A stretch of DNA of 64,000 nucleotides from Gyrodactylus bullatarudis (Eukaryota > Platyhelminthes > Monogenea > Gyrodactylidea > Gyrodactylidae). The DNA lies in contig SSNU01000205.1 of NCBI GenBank assembly GCA_012064415.1, forward strand, positions 105,786 to 169,785, read 5' to 3'. The position numbers were made by a program, and so were the translations under genes. Below are positions 33,425 to 45,107 of this stretch, piece after piece (positions within the stretch are counted from its first letter, which is position 1; each line of letters starts with the position of its first letter). The notes under the pieces are model-generated. The model was not told the DNA's origin, searched no databases, and saw nothing but the letters and a program-made list of their open reading frames with translations.

Positions 33425-34859
33425 TTTCCATTGTAACTCATTTATATTTCTAAATAAATTTTTTCTAATTTCAATCTATCTGTTCTCATGAAAAGCATTC
33501 ATGGATACTTTAATAGGAAATTTAGAATCTAAATTTTAGATCATGACAAAACTTGTAAAAAGCAAAATTTAAGGGTCGCTAATTTAATCCTAATAACTAC
33601 GTTTTTGAAGATTTCGTGTATAAGTAGATTATAAAGAACATTTAGATTTTACCATAACTTTAATGACCATAGGTTAATGACTCCTATGATTATTTTTCAC
33701 AAAAAGCACTTCAAATATTTTTTCAATGGAAAATTATTCAAGTTCTTTGTACTGAATTCATTGTTAAGAAAATTTTCAATAATATTCAATGTTTTGTTGT
33801 ATGAGTTTGAAAGGGGTCGGAAATTTTAGTGTTCTCTTTTGGCAAAAGAATTAAAACTTTTTAACGCTTCAAACGATGTGCAAAGCTCAAAAGAGAATCT
33901 TTGAAATTGATGTAAATAATGATTTCAACCCTTCATGACTCATGAATTTTTTTACTACCTATAAAACAAAAATAAGTATTATTATGAATTATTCCCCTTC
34001 TTTTAACCCTCGTTAGAGGACTACTCAACTCCTCAGTGTATTTAAGTTAAATTATTTAACCGCATATACAAGCATTTAAAGCATTGAAAGCTAAGTTTGA
34101 AAATGTATTTAAAAATACTCCAACATTTCTGGAAGAGAATGTAGATATTTTGCATCTTATATTTATATAATATCAATTTAAATTGGATTGTCGTGATGGT
34201 AAATGAAATTAATGTTATTTTACTCCGTGTTCAAGTATTAACTTTTAACTTTTTTGAGAATTTCTAACTTTGTTCTCAGATAGTTCTGAGAATAGATAGT
34301 ATTTAGAATGCTCTGTATTTGCTTATTAGAGTCTGTTCGAGAATTGTAATGTTGATAGTCTTAAAAATTGAGCTGTACTCTAATCCTCGTGCTAGAAGTA
34401 GGTGATTTTACACATTTTAGAAATGGGGCTCAAATACGTAATTATAGAGAAAAATTATGAAAAATAATAAAATATTATATTCTATTTCAAGACTTTTTGA
34501 TCCCGAATCTTTGAAACTGTTAGAAATTTTCGGGTTGTAAAAGTGGAAATTTGATGCATTTTCGTCAGTTGGAATTTTTTTCTGGAATTAAAAAAAAATT
34601 TCTATTTGCTCATTTCATTGTGGAAATTCAGAAAATTATTTTTTCCTGACATTTCAAAGAAAATTTTTCGTAGAAAAATATTCAGTTTTTTGTAAAAATA
34701 GTAAATTTTCATCTTCAAGTTTAATTAAAAGTTAGGTCTTGAAAATAAGTTTGCACGACATAATTGGGAATACTGATGAGGAACAAAATAATATTCTTAG
34801 TTCTAATTTCTCTTGAATTTATAAGAATCTACCAACACCAAGCTGTATTCAACGTATAG
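33425..34859. other. Intergenic, no gene seen
   Basis: AT-rich sequence with no recognisable coding region or repeat boundary until base composition changes near 34860. Confidence 0.4.
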
Positions 34860-35029
34860 TTGACAGCAGCATTACCTTGGTTTTGGAGCAAGAGGTGACA
34901 GAAAAGTTACCACAGGGATTCTCTCTGTGGTCTTCGACGTTTCTGAGGTAGCCCCTCCAAGCGGGTTGCTCCGGGCAATGTCCTAACGCACGTTTACTTG
35001 TATTAGGATAGCTAAGCTACCGAACCCAT

Positions 35030-35560
35030 CACCAATAGGGAACGCTCTGTGTGGCTGCCTTCGGGTGGCCAAACAGTGGATATTGGTAGGCAGAGCAATC
35101 TGTCGATCATAGTGCTGAACTCGACATTACGAGTGGTCTGGCTAGTTTTCATGCGAAATTGTAACGTCCGCATGTCACGGTCTACTAGTCGGCTCGGCCA
35201 TACTGGCACCTCGCAATGTCACCGACGTTACTAACTGTACATATTTCCACCGGGATCAATATGTTATGCCTTCGGACATCTCATATTATCCGTCATCTCT
35301 CTCCACCAATAGGGAACGCTCTGTGAGGCCACCTTTGGGTGGCCGAACAGTGTATTTGGGAGGTAGTATACCACTACCGGACATAGTACTGAACTATGCT
35401 CTAACTCGATCTTACGAGTGGTCTGGCTAGTCATTTCATGCGAAACGGTAATGTCCGCATGTTATGGTCGACTAGTCGGATCGGCCTGGCACCTCGTAGG
35501 ATCACCTGACATTACTATTGTTGTCCCATTGTATCGATTCCACATATCGGTAGTCGGCCT
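35030..35560 (+). repeat. Tandem 5' monomers of the retrotransposon
   Basis: ACCAATAGGGAACGCTCTGTG occurs at 35031 and 35305. GAGTGGTCTGGCTAGT occurs at 35131 and 35416. TTCGGGTGGCC or TTTGGGTGGCC and ATGCGAAA also recur at matching offsets. Two diverged monomers of 275-285 bp are implied. Such monomer arrays often act as promoters in LINEs (inference). Confidence 0.75.
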
Positions 35561-36444
35561 GCCCTCGGGTGGGCCTTCTTTTACCGGAGAATTCGCAAAG
35601 CCGCTGACTTCGGTTTAAAACTTTAAGTTTAGGGCTTTTTAGTCCACATGAACTTACTGTTACTCAGTTGCAACGGCCCGCGCGACAGTCTATGTCCCGA
35701 CTGTCATATAACTGTCATTTGTGGCAGGACATAGGGCTAGACTTTACACTAGCGCACAACATGTGCGTTAGGCAACTGGCAAAGAAGGATCACAAGCCAG
35801 TAGTGTGCTGGCCTCCACGTGGCTATCCCTGGATAACTCCTTGGAGTGAACTAACGAGCACACGCTGCACTCACTTCACGCTCATTGGAGTGGCTGCCTG
35901 ACTGCCTAGGCCATCTCGGCGGAGTTATTGTCTGGAGTAGGTAGGTTACGTCCCTTGTAAAACACTGATGCACTCGTAAAGCAACCAGACTCTAAAACGA
36001 AGCTTCTGACTGTGAGGTCAGGGTGAGATTACCTAGCCCAGTGAAATTGACAAGTATTCGGTTAGCATGGTCATATTACGTGTGTGACTGTACTACCCGT
36101 AGTGGTTTATTATTATGAATGTGTCCACTAAACGCAAGGGAAGCCCTCGGGCTGTTAATACGCACATTCCGGTCCGTACCAACGGTCTTTGAACGCATTA
36201 CGGTCGCCTCTATGCCGATACATCCAGGGCTGGGAGGGTTCACGACCAGAGGCTATGCTGACTTGGTTGCCCTAATGGTACAGCATAGTTCTCGGCCCAA
36301 ATACTGCGATGGGTCGGCGCAAGCCGTCTATGCTACCATTATTTCATTATGCCAATTAAGACGAATAGAGTTCTTAAAGTACCTCAACCTGGCATGAGGA
36401 ATAGATAGCCAAGGTCTGAGAAGCTAACATCTCCGCCGTGGTCC

Positions 36445-37092
36445 GTGGTGACGTGGAATGTTAGAACATTGCATGAAGGTATAGACCCTACGGGTCGAAG
36501 CCTTAACTGTGAACGGCTACTCAAGACTAAAAGAGCTGCAATGGCGTTTCTTCAGGAGACACGTTGTGGTGAATTAGACTTGCTCAAAGGGGATTATAGA
36601 GTGGTAACATTCTGTAATCAGGATACGCCTGGTGTTGGTGGCGTTGGATTTGTGATTGACCATCGCCTGATATTACCCAATACATACACCGTTACTAAGG
36701 TGTCAGATCGCATTTGTGTGGTCAGGCACCACAGCTACAGCTATATCAACTGCTACTTTCCTACAGAGTCCAGCGGGGATCATGCATCGCTTAAAGGTAT
36801 GTACGATCACTTAAAGACTCTGTTAGTGCATAGGAAAGGGATTGTGATGGCAGGAGATTTTAACTGTAGTATTGGGGAGGATGTCCCGGTATCGCTAATG
36901 CTCACGAGGGGTAAACACTGCTTAGGCTACTTTACTTCTCCAAATGGACGAGAGTTGCTTAGCTTCGCGAAAGCGTGGCGCTTAACAGTAGCTAACTTTC
37001 AGTTCAGGACGAACAAAGGGAGACGTCATACGTACAGGACTTTACTTTCTGATACAACTGTACGTATCACCTTCGGGTGGGAAATATGTTAA
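36445..37092 (+). pseudogene. APE endonuclease domain of the retrotransposon
   Basis: The frame begins VTWNVRTLHEG, the APE motif 1 (normally N/T-W-N-V-R). FLQETRCGELDL carries the catalytic Glu, VMAGDFNCSIGED carries the GDFN motif, and the terminal SDHRPVL motif is reached only after a frameshift near 37065-37085. The frame as written stops at 37092. Confidence 0.8.
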
Positions 37093-38485
37093 GGATCTCT
37101 TTATTGTGAGCAGAGATGTAATTCGGTGGATTGACTATGTCAGACCACTGCATAACGTCCACTATAGCTGGCTGTCTGATCACCGTCCAGTGTTGATGGC
37201 AACCGGTCGATATCGGGGTAAGGCATTGGGTGCGACTACGGAAAAGACGCGTCCCAATGTCTCAGCACTGCGTATCCCTGAGGTGATGGAGCGGTATAAT
37301 GAGCGTATCGCATCGTCGCTTCAGTCTTCGAGTTGCCCAAGGAATTTTGATGAACTCGTTTCTCTATTGTCGAAGATAAGGGAAGATGTCTTGCCTCAGA
37401 TACCTATCCGAACCTCGGTTTGGTGGTATGATTGTGAAGAGGTAAGGTATGCTCCCCGGACTCGGAGACAAGCCGAAGCTAAATTTGCCATCTCCAACAA
37501 ATCAGTTGGTGACAAGCGGGAATTGGATGAAGCCAGAGCCACGCACATCACTTTGGTATCGAGTCTGAGAGAGGCTTGGATTGATCAATTGTGTGACGAG
37601 ATCAAATGGGCCAACGACAGTGGTAACACTTCCGAAGCCTATAAGAGGATCCGTACAATTGAACGGCACTTCGCTGGCACAGTGGGGAAACCCAAGGTGA
37701 TGATTGATTCGTCGGTCATGACACGACACCTCGGTGAAGTGTTTCAGCGGCCAGAGGTTATTCCCTCATTTGGTGTGCGCGTGCCCATGGTAATGTATCC
37801 TCTAAACCTCTTGTGTTCTAGCGAATTTACGAGTGAAGAGGTGTTCTTGGCCTACTTCCGGTTGAAACTGGGAAAGGCCCCTGGTAAAAGTGGCATTACG
37901 AGCAATGAGCTGAAGTATTCTATGGACTCTACGTGCGGTTGGGTAACCAACACGCTCAACTCCATACTCCTAAACGGGGATTCCATCGGGAGGTCTCTGG
38001 TTGACTCGGAGTGCATAAGCCTTCATAAAAAGGGACCCAGCTCGGATCCCAACAACTACCGGTGCATCTTCCTGCTGGAAACAGTAGGCAAGCTTGTGTC
38101 GAATGTTCTGAAGCAACGCATCGACCGTATAACCGACGAACATCTGAGCGAATACCAAATGGGCTTTCGCTCTGGTAGATCAACGACCACTGCGTTAGCG
38201 ATCGTGAGGTCGCTTCAAATCAAAGCGAAGAGTGTGCGAATTCCACTCTTCGCAGCGTTCGTCGATCTTACTAAGGCGTTTGATTCCATCCCCAGGGAAG
38301 TGATACGTAACAGCTTGCTGTCACGTGGCATTGGAGAGCCTCTCTTGGGTGTGATAATGGCCTTACATGAGTCGCAATTGGAACAATGCGGGGTTCAAGA
38401 GAGTCTTTCAGGATGGAGTGAGGAACTAGACAAGGTTGCGTCCTCGGACCAACCGTCTTCAACTTGGTGTTTGACGTGCTGCTAG
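37084..38485 (+). pseudogene. Reverse transcriptase, N-terminal part
   Basis: It continues the endonuclease end (WLSDHRPVLMA) into the RT fingers and palm: GKAPGKSGITSNELKY, CISLHKKGPSSDPNNYRCIF, GFRSGRSTTTALAIV and AAFVDLTKAFDSIP (first catalytic Asp). It is broken by a frameshift just before a QGCVLGPTVFN motif that lies in the next frame (about 38435). Confidence 0.85.
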
Positions 38486-39522
38486 AGAACTGTGACTTTA
38501 AACCTCTTGACTTCTGTGGAGCAAACGGAGAAATAGCTGGTCTATCGCATATAGCTTATGCTGATGACCTAGTTCTCTTCGGAGATAGTTGGGAAAAGCT
38601 AGAAGACAATATGAAGGTCTTCGCTTCCGCTTGCTCGCAGTTCGGTCTCTCGATTAGTGTGAGCAAAACTAAGCTCATGTCCCTCGGTTGGGATCTAAAC
38701 CCACCATTAGCCACTAGTACGCTTAATCAGTACGAAGTGGTTAGTAGTTTCAACTACCTTGGTTGCATGTTCCGATCTGATGGTGGCCTAAAGAAGGAGT
38801 TGGAGTCTCGCTACAACAAGGGTAGGCAAACCCTATTCTCGCTGCATGCGACGCTTACATCCAGAATCAGTTTGGACCTTAGGGCCAGAATCGTGACTCA
38901 GTGTGGGATTAGCCGTGCTGTGTATGGGTTGCATGTTTTGCGCCCGACGGCTACTGAGTTGCGTAAATTAGAGACGTTAGCAACCGAGGCAAGGAGACTA
39001 CTGTTGGGTGTTAGAATCTACGACCGGATACGTAACGAAGTCCTAGCGGAAAGGGTTAAGGTCCCTACCATTAGCGACGTAGTGAACAACGCTCATGACA
39101 GGCTTCGGCTTGCGATTGAAGCGGGTGACGTACCACATCCTCTTATGGATGCAATAAAGGGGAACTACACGATGAGAGTAGCCGCCAAACCTTGGTGGAC
39201 GAAACGAGGCTTGCTATATTGTGCACCAGCAAGGAGTGACGTGGTCGTACGTAGAACGTGTACGTACTGCAATACAGAGTTTGCCTCAGCCAACTCTGAG
39301 TCGGTTCACCATCGTCGCTTTCATATTCCACGTGATTTAGCGATCGATATAGGCAGTCGTTACGACTGTCCATTCGATAATTGTTATGCGCATTATGCTT
39401 CTTACGGACTTTACTGTAGGCATCTGCGCACAAATCACTGTTCCAGTTTCACCACTGTCCCAGCTGTTGACCTCGGTCAGCAGTTGGACGTGGGCATGCA
39501 AAGAGGTGTTAGTGGAGACTAA
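38436..39522 (+). pseudogene. Reverse transcriptase C-terminal part with zinc fingers
   Basis: The frame holds QGCVLGPTVFNLVFD, then HIAYADDLVLFGDS (the catalytic YADD), GLSISVSKTKLMSLG and FNYLGCMFRSDGG. The C terminus has two C2H2-type fingers: CTYCNTEF...HHRRFH and CPFDNCYAHYAS...HLRTNH. The YADD is intact. With the two frameshifts aside, the sequence is otherwise well preserved, which suggests a young insertion or assembly errors. Confidence 0.85.
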
Positions 39523-39834
39523 GCCACTAGCTGCGTGAACTGACAAGAGTCGTCTAAGCGGCGGTTACCGAGCAGCTTTCGCTTCGGCGACCGAGAAATA
39601 GGGTGGCAACCAGCGGATATAGCCTGAAGCTATAACCTGACTGGGAGGTGACCATGGTTTTGGGAAGTTATACCAATAATAATAATTATAACCATTAAAA
39701 ACACAAATATTTACACGCAACACTCAAAAGCAAGAAACTTCCTAGTCATAAAACAGGAGATAATAAATTGGATTGGTATTTGACTCAACTTTGGAGTTTG
39801 TCGCCAAAAAAATATGGACTTGAAGGAGGTTTGG

Positions 39835-40870
39835 ATCGACAATTATGGCAGCAGATTTCATCTCCTTCTCTCGATACTCAATTATAAAACGGTATATAAG
39901 ATTTGAAAGAATATCAAGTACTACACGTGAAAAGCTCAGACCTATTCGAACCTTATTTGATAATTTGGTTCTAAACTGTCAAACAGCATGTGAACCTTCA
40001 GACTAAATAACTATCGATGAGCAGTTGGTTTCTTTTCGGGTACGGTATACTTTCAAAATATTCATTCCAACAAAACCTGGCAAATATGGAATAAAATTGC
40101 AACGTCAAAATCTCTTATCTACTGAATGCTCAAATTTATATTGGCAAAGAGGGACATCAAGTAAAACAAAATCGAGGCACTAGAGTCGTCAAAGAACTCA
40201 TTTTTATCAAAATATCTTTCTATAAACAGTACAGCATTCATAGGAGCCTGAAGGAAATCCAGGAGATTTCTTCCCAAAGAATTTTGTTCGACAAAAATAA
40301 ATCAGGGCGAAATTCAATATATTCATAACGAAGAAATTCTCCGACATGGACAGAAGAAAAACAAACCTGTAATTTTGTTATCCTCTTTCCATGAAAATTT
40401 TGACGAAAAGGGCTCCAAACCAGAAATAATTCAGTACTACAACTCAACAAAGGGAGGAGTCGATACCTTGGATCAAGTTGTGTGAAATGTATAATCTAAA
40501 CGAGGCACGAGAAGATGGCCATTAGCCCTTTTTTGGAACATCATCGATAATATATAGTAATCTACAATTCCTATGTCTTGTATTGTTTGAAAAGTCCAAT
40601 TTTTCTCAAGAAGAAGATAAAATATGCGCGTAGAAGATTTCTAAAGATTTTAAGCAGCAATCTGATGGAAAATCCTTCTAATAAAAGACAAGCAGACAAG
40701 TCGTTTACAGAATCTACAAAAGACTGAAATCCTCAGTGAAAAACAAGAGATGTCCTTATTGTCCAAAGGAAAAGTATCATAGAGGATATCGAAAATGTAT
40801 AAAATACTTCGATTTTCCTTGTAAAGAATATTATTCAATTATTTGCGATTATTGGTTAAAAACTATGTAC
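39835..40870 (+). pseudogene. Decayed piggyBac transposase
   Basis: Scattered frames with stops match piggyBac transposase in order. The first runs REKLRPIRTLFDNLVLNCQ and, after a stop, ITIDEQLVSFR (catalytic Asp), then IFIPTKPGKYGIKL. Later come YYNSTKGGVDTLDQVV and a tail with KNKRCPYCPKEKYHRGYRKC, a remnant of the cysteine-rich domain. Multiple stops and frameshifts show an old, dead copy. Terminal repeats were not located. Confidence 0.8.
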
Positions 40871-42936
40871 CGAGTAAATTACTTCATTAGTGAAATTTCG
40901 TTTGGGTTAAAAAGCAACCCGAATTTTTTATATTTCCCTTTCTTTTGACTTTCCGTTCTAGGATTATAAGAGTCAAAACTTTAATGTTCTTATGAAAAGG
41001 GACATTGTCTTTAGTATTAATTGATACTTTCAAACTCTCTAACACCTCTCTAATCCTCACAATAAAGGTTTTGAAACTCAATTTCCCCCACTTCTAAATT
41101 TTACCCTTGAAAACACAAGTTAAACGGAAAACCAAATGCATCAATGAATTTTCTGTAAACTTTTGATACATCTGTTTATTTCCCTACGGTATATTACGCC
41201 CCAGTTTCTTCGGACTGGAGTGGCCAATGAGTTTCGCAACCGATTGCACAACATAGCAATGGATAACGATATATTACAACATCAAAATGTGGTCAAACTT
41301 AGCTATCCTCATGCTAGAAAAGTCCTAAATGTAAGAGAGATTCTCCTGATGAATTCACCGATACTATTGAAATAATCTGGCGCAAGATCTGCAGCCGAGA
41401 AGTCAACTGTTTAAAAAGTTTATTGAGTAAAATTGATTCATTAGTCTCAAAGGGAAGAATTTGATTCAACATTCATTTATCAATTTTTCTAAGCAGCAGA
41501 GATAATATTTGAATAGTAAATACAATTCGTATCCAGTTTCCCACGGATATTTTATCAAATCTTTCGCTATCTTCTATCAAGGTGTACCTATCCTGAATTG
41601 TTACTTTTGATATTTAAACTCAAAAGTTGGATTTGGCGCATATAAGAAATTCAAAAATGCCAAAATTCTTCAGATAAAATTATTTTATGTCTCAATTCAT
41701 TTTGAGATCTCTCATGGCTGTATAATTATAATCGATGAAAAATTTGAGGTTTCTTTAGGCCCTGAACAATACTGTGAATTGACGGACTGATTTTTCAATG
41801 AATTTATGATGGAAGATAGAGCTTCTCGTAACTTTTTAATCAAAAAATAAAATTTTATCAAGATTATTTTGGAATCTAGGTCATGAGGCCCACTTTGAAA
41901 AATTTTTCAAAAAATCAATTTTCAAAGAAATTATGGTACATTTCAAATCTCGAAGTAGCGCCAAATTTCCATTTTAACCTTGGAGTTGAAAAATTCAAAT
42001 TTAGAGAGTAATCAAAAGCTGATTTTTAGGATGAGACAAAGAAATCGAGTATCTGATTTTGAGAATTCCCACATCATCGTGTGAAAATTAAATTTTTATT
42101 TTGAGATCATTTTCCCTACTTGAAAATCGGTGATATAAGATCCCTGAAAAATCACAAGAGTAACATATTTTAAAATTTTTTTTAGTAGAACTCAAAAATT
42201 AATAGATTTAATTTTAGAATAGTGCGGTTAAGGTTAACAAGGAATATTTCGTTCTAAATTTTTTTCGTAGTTTCTTGAACAAGGATGGCCAATGAGTTTT
42301 GCAACCGACTGAATTATTCAGGGAATATTTCAATTTGATCAGTGCTAAAAATTCATACTGTTTTTAAAATATATTGGATACCAATCATAATAATTAAAAA
42401 GAAATTAGAGCATTTTTCATTAAGGAATCCTTGATGAGGATATCTAATGGTTACAAATTACAAATTTAAAAGCAGTTTAATACAGATTTACTGTATTATC
42501 CTTATGAAGGTAGATTTAAGTCTGTAAATTTCCTAGATAAGATCAATCTTTAGTTCAATATCATTATAAATTGTTATTTACATCGAGGTTCAGAATTTTT
42601 CATGATTAATTCTCTACCATAAAGTCTCTACGGGTCAATAATCGAATTCAAATACTCTACTAAATTAATAATAATAAAGCTTGTAAATATAGATTATATT
42701 TTCACTAATCGTACTTAGATTAGATTTCAAATATTTTAAACTGAGTCTGGGAATTCGTCCAAAAACTAACCGGAGCTTTAATCTTCATTGATACATCATA
42801 AGAATTTTTGGCACAGTACAGCGGGAGCAAAACTACTAAACTTATACACGTAATGTCTGTCTAAGGCTATGAGCAAATATTTTCAAATTCAAGAACAACT
42901 TATAAAACTAAGATATCTAATGTTATACCATTATAA
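40871..42936. other. Intergenic, no gene seen
   Basis: AT-rich, with only short open frames. Two similar phrases (GGCCAATGAGTTTCGCAACCG near 41221 and GGCCAATGAGTTTTGCAACCG near 42287) indicate a dispersed repeat. Confidence 0.4.
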
Positions 42937-43465
42937 TTTTGAACCAAGTAGTTCTTCAGGGAGCTGTTCGGCATAGATTGACTATAACGTTGTTCGCTTG
43001 CTGCCTGACTATGTTGTCTTCTGGCTTGTATTGGTCTATCTGTAGAAAAAGAAAAAGGAGAGAAAGGTGTAGTATCTCTTAAAAAATAAGGATTATAAAA
43101 ATTACAGTGATTGTTATAGAATTATTAGAGTAATAACTCTGATAATATAATAATTCATCACTTGAAAGAACATTAAGATGGCTTCTTCTGGCGTCAGACG
43201 ACATGTATTCAAAATATTGTGTGAGTCCTAACTATTTTTATCAGGGTAATCTAAATGTTTTTTTATTCTAATCTTAATTTTAATGTTCTTATTATATTAT
43301 CAGAGTTATTACTCTAATAATTCTATAACAATCACTGTAATTTTTATAATCCTTATTTTTTAAGAGATACTACACCTTTCTCTCCTTTTTCTTTTTATAC
43401 ATATAGACCAATACAAGCCAGAAGACAACATAGTCAGGCAGCAAGCGAACAACGTTATAGTCAAT
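42937..43465. mobile_element. MITE family M1, copy B
   Basis: The left end TTGACTATAACGTTGTTCGC (about 42978-42997) and right end GCGAACAACGTTATAGTCAA are perfect inverted repeats continuing inward through GCTTGCTGCCTGACTATGTTG. Internal GAGTTATTACTC blocks pair too. Sequence outside the left end back to TTTTGAACCAAG is shared with copy A, so the element is longer on that side. Non-coding. Confidence 0.75.
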
Positions 43466-44292
43466 TTCATACCATTGTTTATCATCTCCCATTCTTTTAG
43501 TCGTAAGAAATTTGTCTTAAATTCATAAGGAGTTGGCAATCGATGATTTTTACGAAAATCTCAATTTTTCACCAAGAATTCGAAATTGTTTAAGATATTT
43601 TGGAATCCCCTTCATTGTTGCCCACTTTTACTATTTGAAGAGAAGAATTCTTTTTATGAAGTTTTATGGTAGTTTTAAAAATTTCAATTTTGCTTAAAAT
43701 TCTCATTTTTTCGAACTTTGAACTGAGAATTTTGTTATTGATTTGGAGGGGGGTTAAGAAAGCCGCTGTCGCGATTAAAATTCGAGATTTTGAATTATAA
43801 TTATCTAAATTCCATTGATTTTCAAGCATTAGAATAGATTTTCTAGTCTAATCTTGATCCCAAAAATACTTCTTTCGATCACCTAACCACTTTCAAATCA
43901 ATAAAAAATTCCAGTACAAGAAAAATTTTCTAAATTCCGCCAAATCCCTTTTTCTGAGCATTGAGCTGGGAATTATTTTGAGTTTTTATCTGATAGAGGG
44001 ATCAGGAGAGTTGCAATTAGACAAAGAAATTAAATTTTTCTAAACCTGGTTCATGTCATAAATGGCGGGAAGCAGAATTTCGATTTCTTGATAATTCAAT
44101 CTGCCTTCTAGAAAATCTTCATCATATTCGAGGTGTTGATGAAAAAAGGTTCCCATCTTTATATCATCCAAATTTAGATTTTTGAAGCCTTACTCTCTAA
44201 GCCTTAGGTATCGCGAATCTTTTGCTTTTAAAGATTAAAGAAGGAAAGAAATTAATCATGATATCCATAACTCAAGTTTATTTTATTGAAAT
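43466..44292. other. Intergenic with dispersed repeat
   Basis: The phrase TTGAACTGAGAATTTTGTTA with TTGATTTGGAGGGGG (about 43718-43757) resembles sequences near 22360 and 47940, so it appears to be a dispersed non-coding repeat. No gene is seen. Confidence 0.35.
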
Positions 44293-44565
44293 TTAATTAA
44301 TATCTGAGCGACTCTTTGCAATTTCGTCGTCATCAATGATAAATGATCCCATTTCGTTGTCATGACTCCTCTTATCAAGGTAATGCCAAATGGGTCCTCT
44401 CTTCTCCATATGACGCAAATATCCGAGAACATTGTTGAGATTTGTTCGACCGGGGAAGTCAGCCTTTTCCATTTTATAAGCATTTGCTGACATGCAATTC
44501 AAGAGGATTCCCACAAGGACCATGGTCGTTATTACGAGAATGTAGTTACATTTTCTGATCATCAT
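44293..44565 (-). CDS. Candidate secreted peptide (neuropeptide-like) precursor
   Basis: A single-exon frame of 90 residues. Residues 1-29 form a clear signal peptide (MMIRKCNYILVITTMVLVGI to SANAY). The remainder is short, polar and punctuated by dibasic KR sites: ...NNVLGYLRHMEKR, then GPIWHYLDKR, then an acidic tail. Processing would release GPIWHYLD and a longer N-terminal peptide. No C-terminal Gly for amidation precedes the KR sites. A TATA box sits at the expected distance upstream. The peptide family is not recognised. Confidence 0.55.
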   Translation of the reverse strand: MMIRKCNYILVITTMVLVGILLNCMSANAYKMEKADFPGRTNLNNVLGYLRHMEKRGPIWHYLDKRSHDNEMGSFIIDDDEIAKSRSDIN

Positions 44566-44647
44566 TCCAACGAGGATAAGAGTAATTTATTTCTTGTACT
44601 GTATTTGAATTAGCCAAGTTAATTTCTCCCTAGAATGTGTACATGAA

Positions 44648-44656
44648 TTTATATAT
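44648..44656 (-). promoter_or_regulatory. TATA box of the peptide gene
   Basis: On the minus strand the sequence reads GATATATAAATTCATG, about 85-90 nt before the ATG at 44565. That allows a 5' UTR of about 60 nt. Confidence 0.5.
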
Positions 44657-45107
44657 CTTTTAATATTAGCTCTTTTATCTCCCCATCCAACTGACCAATG
44701 AGAATTGACTTTGGTCATTCTTGTTAAAATCATAAAAGGATGTACACATAAGTCAGTATCAATTTGTTTTTGATCAAAATAATTGTTAAGCTCCTCCACA
44801 AATACAGGCATTTATTTAAATTCTCTAAAAGTAGTGATCAATGAGTTGGTTCGTGAAATTAATCAAGAAATATTGACAGTTTCGTGATCTATTAATCTAA
44901 CGAAAAAAATTTTCAATAATTGAGCTCTAACTAAATTTATTTTGGAACGAAAATTTCTTTCAATCATCTAAAGAATAAAATTTGAAATCGAGGCTAAATC
45001 AAGATGGTTAATACTCAATTTGAGTATATTTTTAAATTCGCGCCAACTTAACTCAAGTTTTATTTAGGCATATAAACTGTTGATTGAGATTTTAAATTTT
45101 GATACAC
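44657..45107. other. Intergenic, no gene seen
   Basis: A 74-codon minus-strand frame (44587-44811) overlaps the predicted TATA box and resembles nothing. Otherwise empty. Confidence 0.35.

Larger units (their letters stand above)
34860..39690 (+). mobile_element. GC-rich non-LTR retrotransposon (APE + RT)
   Basis: A block whose base composition rises to roughly half GC, against strongly AT-rich flanks. In order it has a 5' region with two tandem copies of a 275-285 bp unit, an APE-type endonuclease, a reverse transcriptase and two C-terminal C2H2 zinc fingers. The 3' end runs into a short TAA-type repeat (ATAATAATAATTATAA near 39678-39693). Two frameshifts break the coding region. The RT tail (FNYLGCMFRSDGG, RNEVLAERVKV) resembles RTE-like elements, but the clade is not certain. 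Both element ends are approximate. Confidence 0.85.

Noticed and set aside
44587..44811. 74-codon minus-strand ORF upstream of the peptide gene
   Set aside because: Overlaps the likely TATA box and transcription start of the peptide gene and has no recognisable features.
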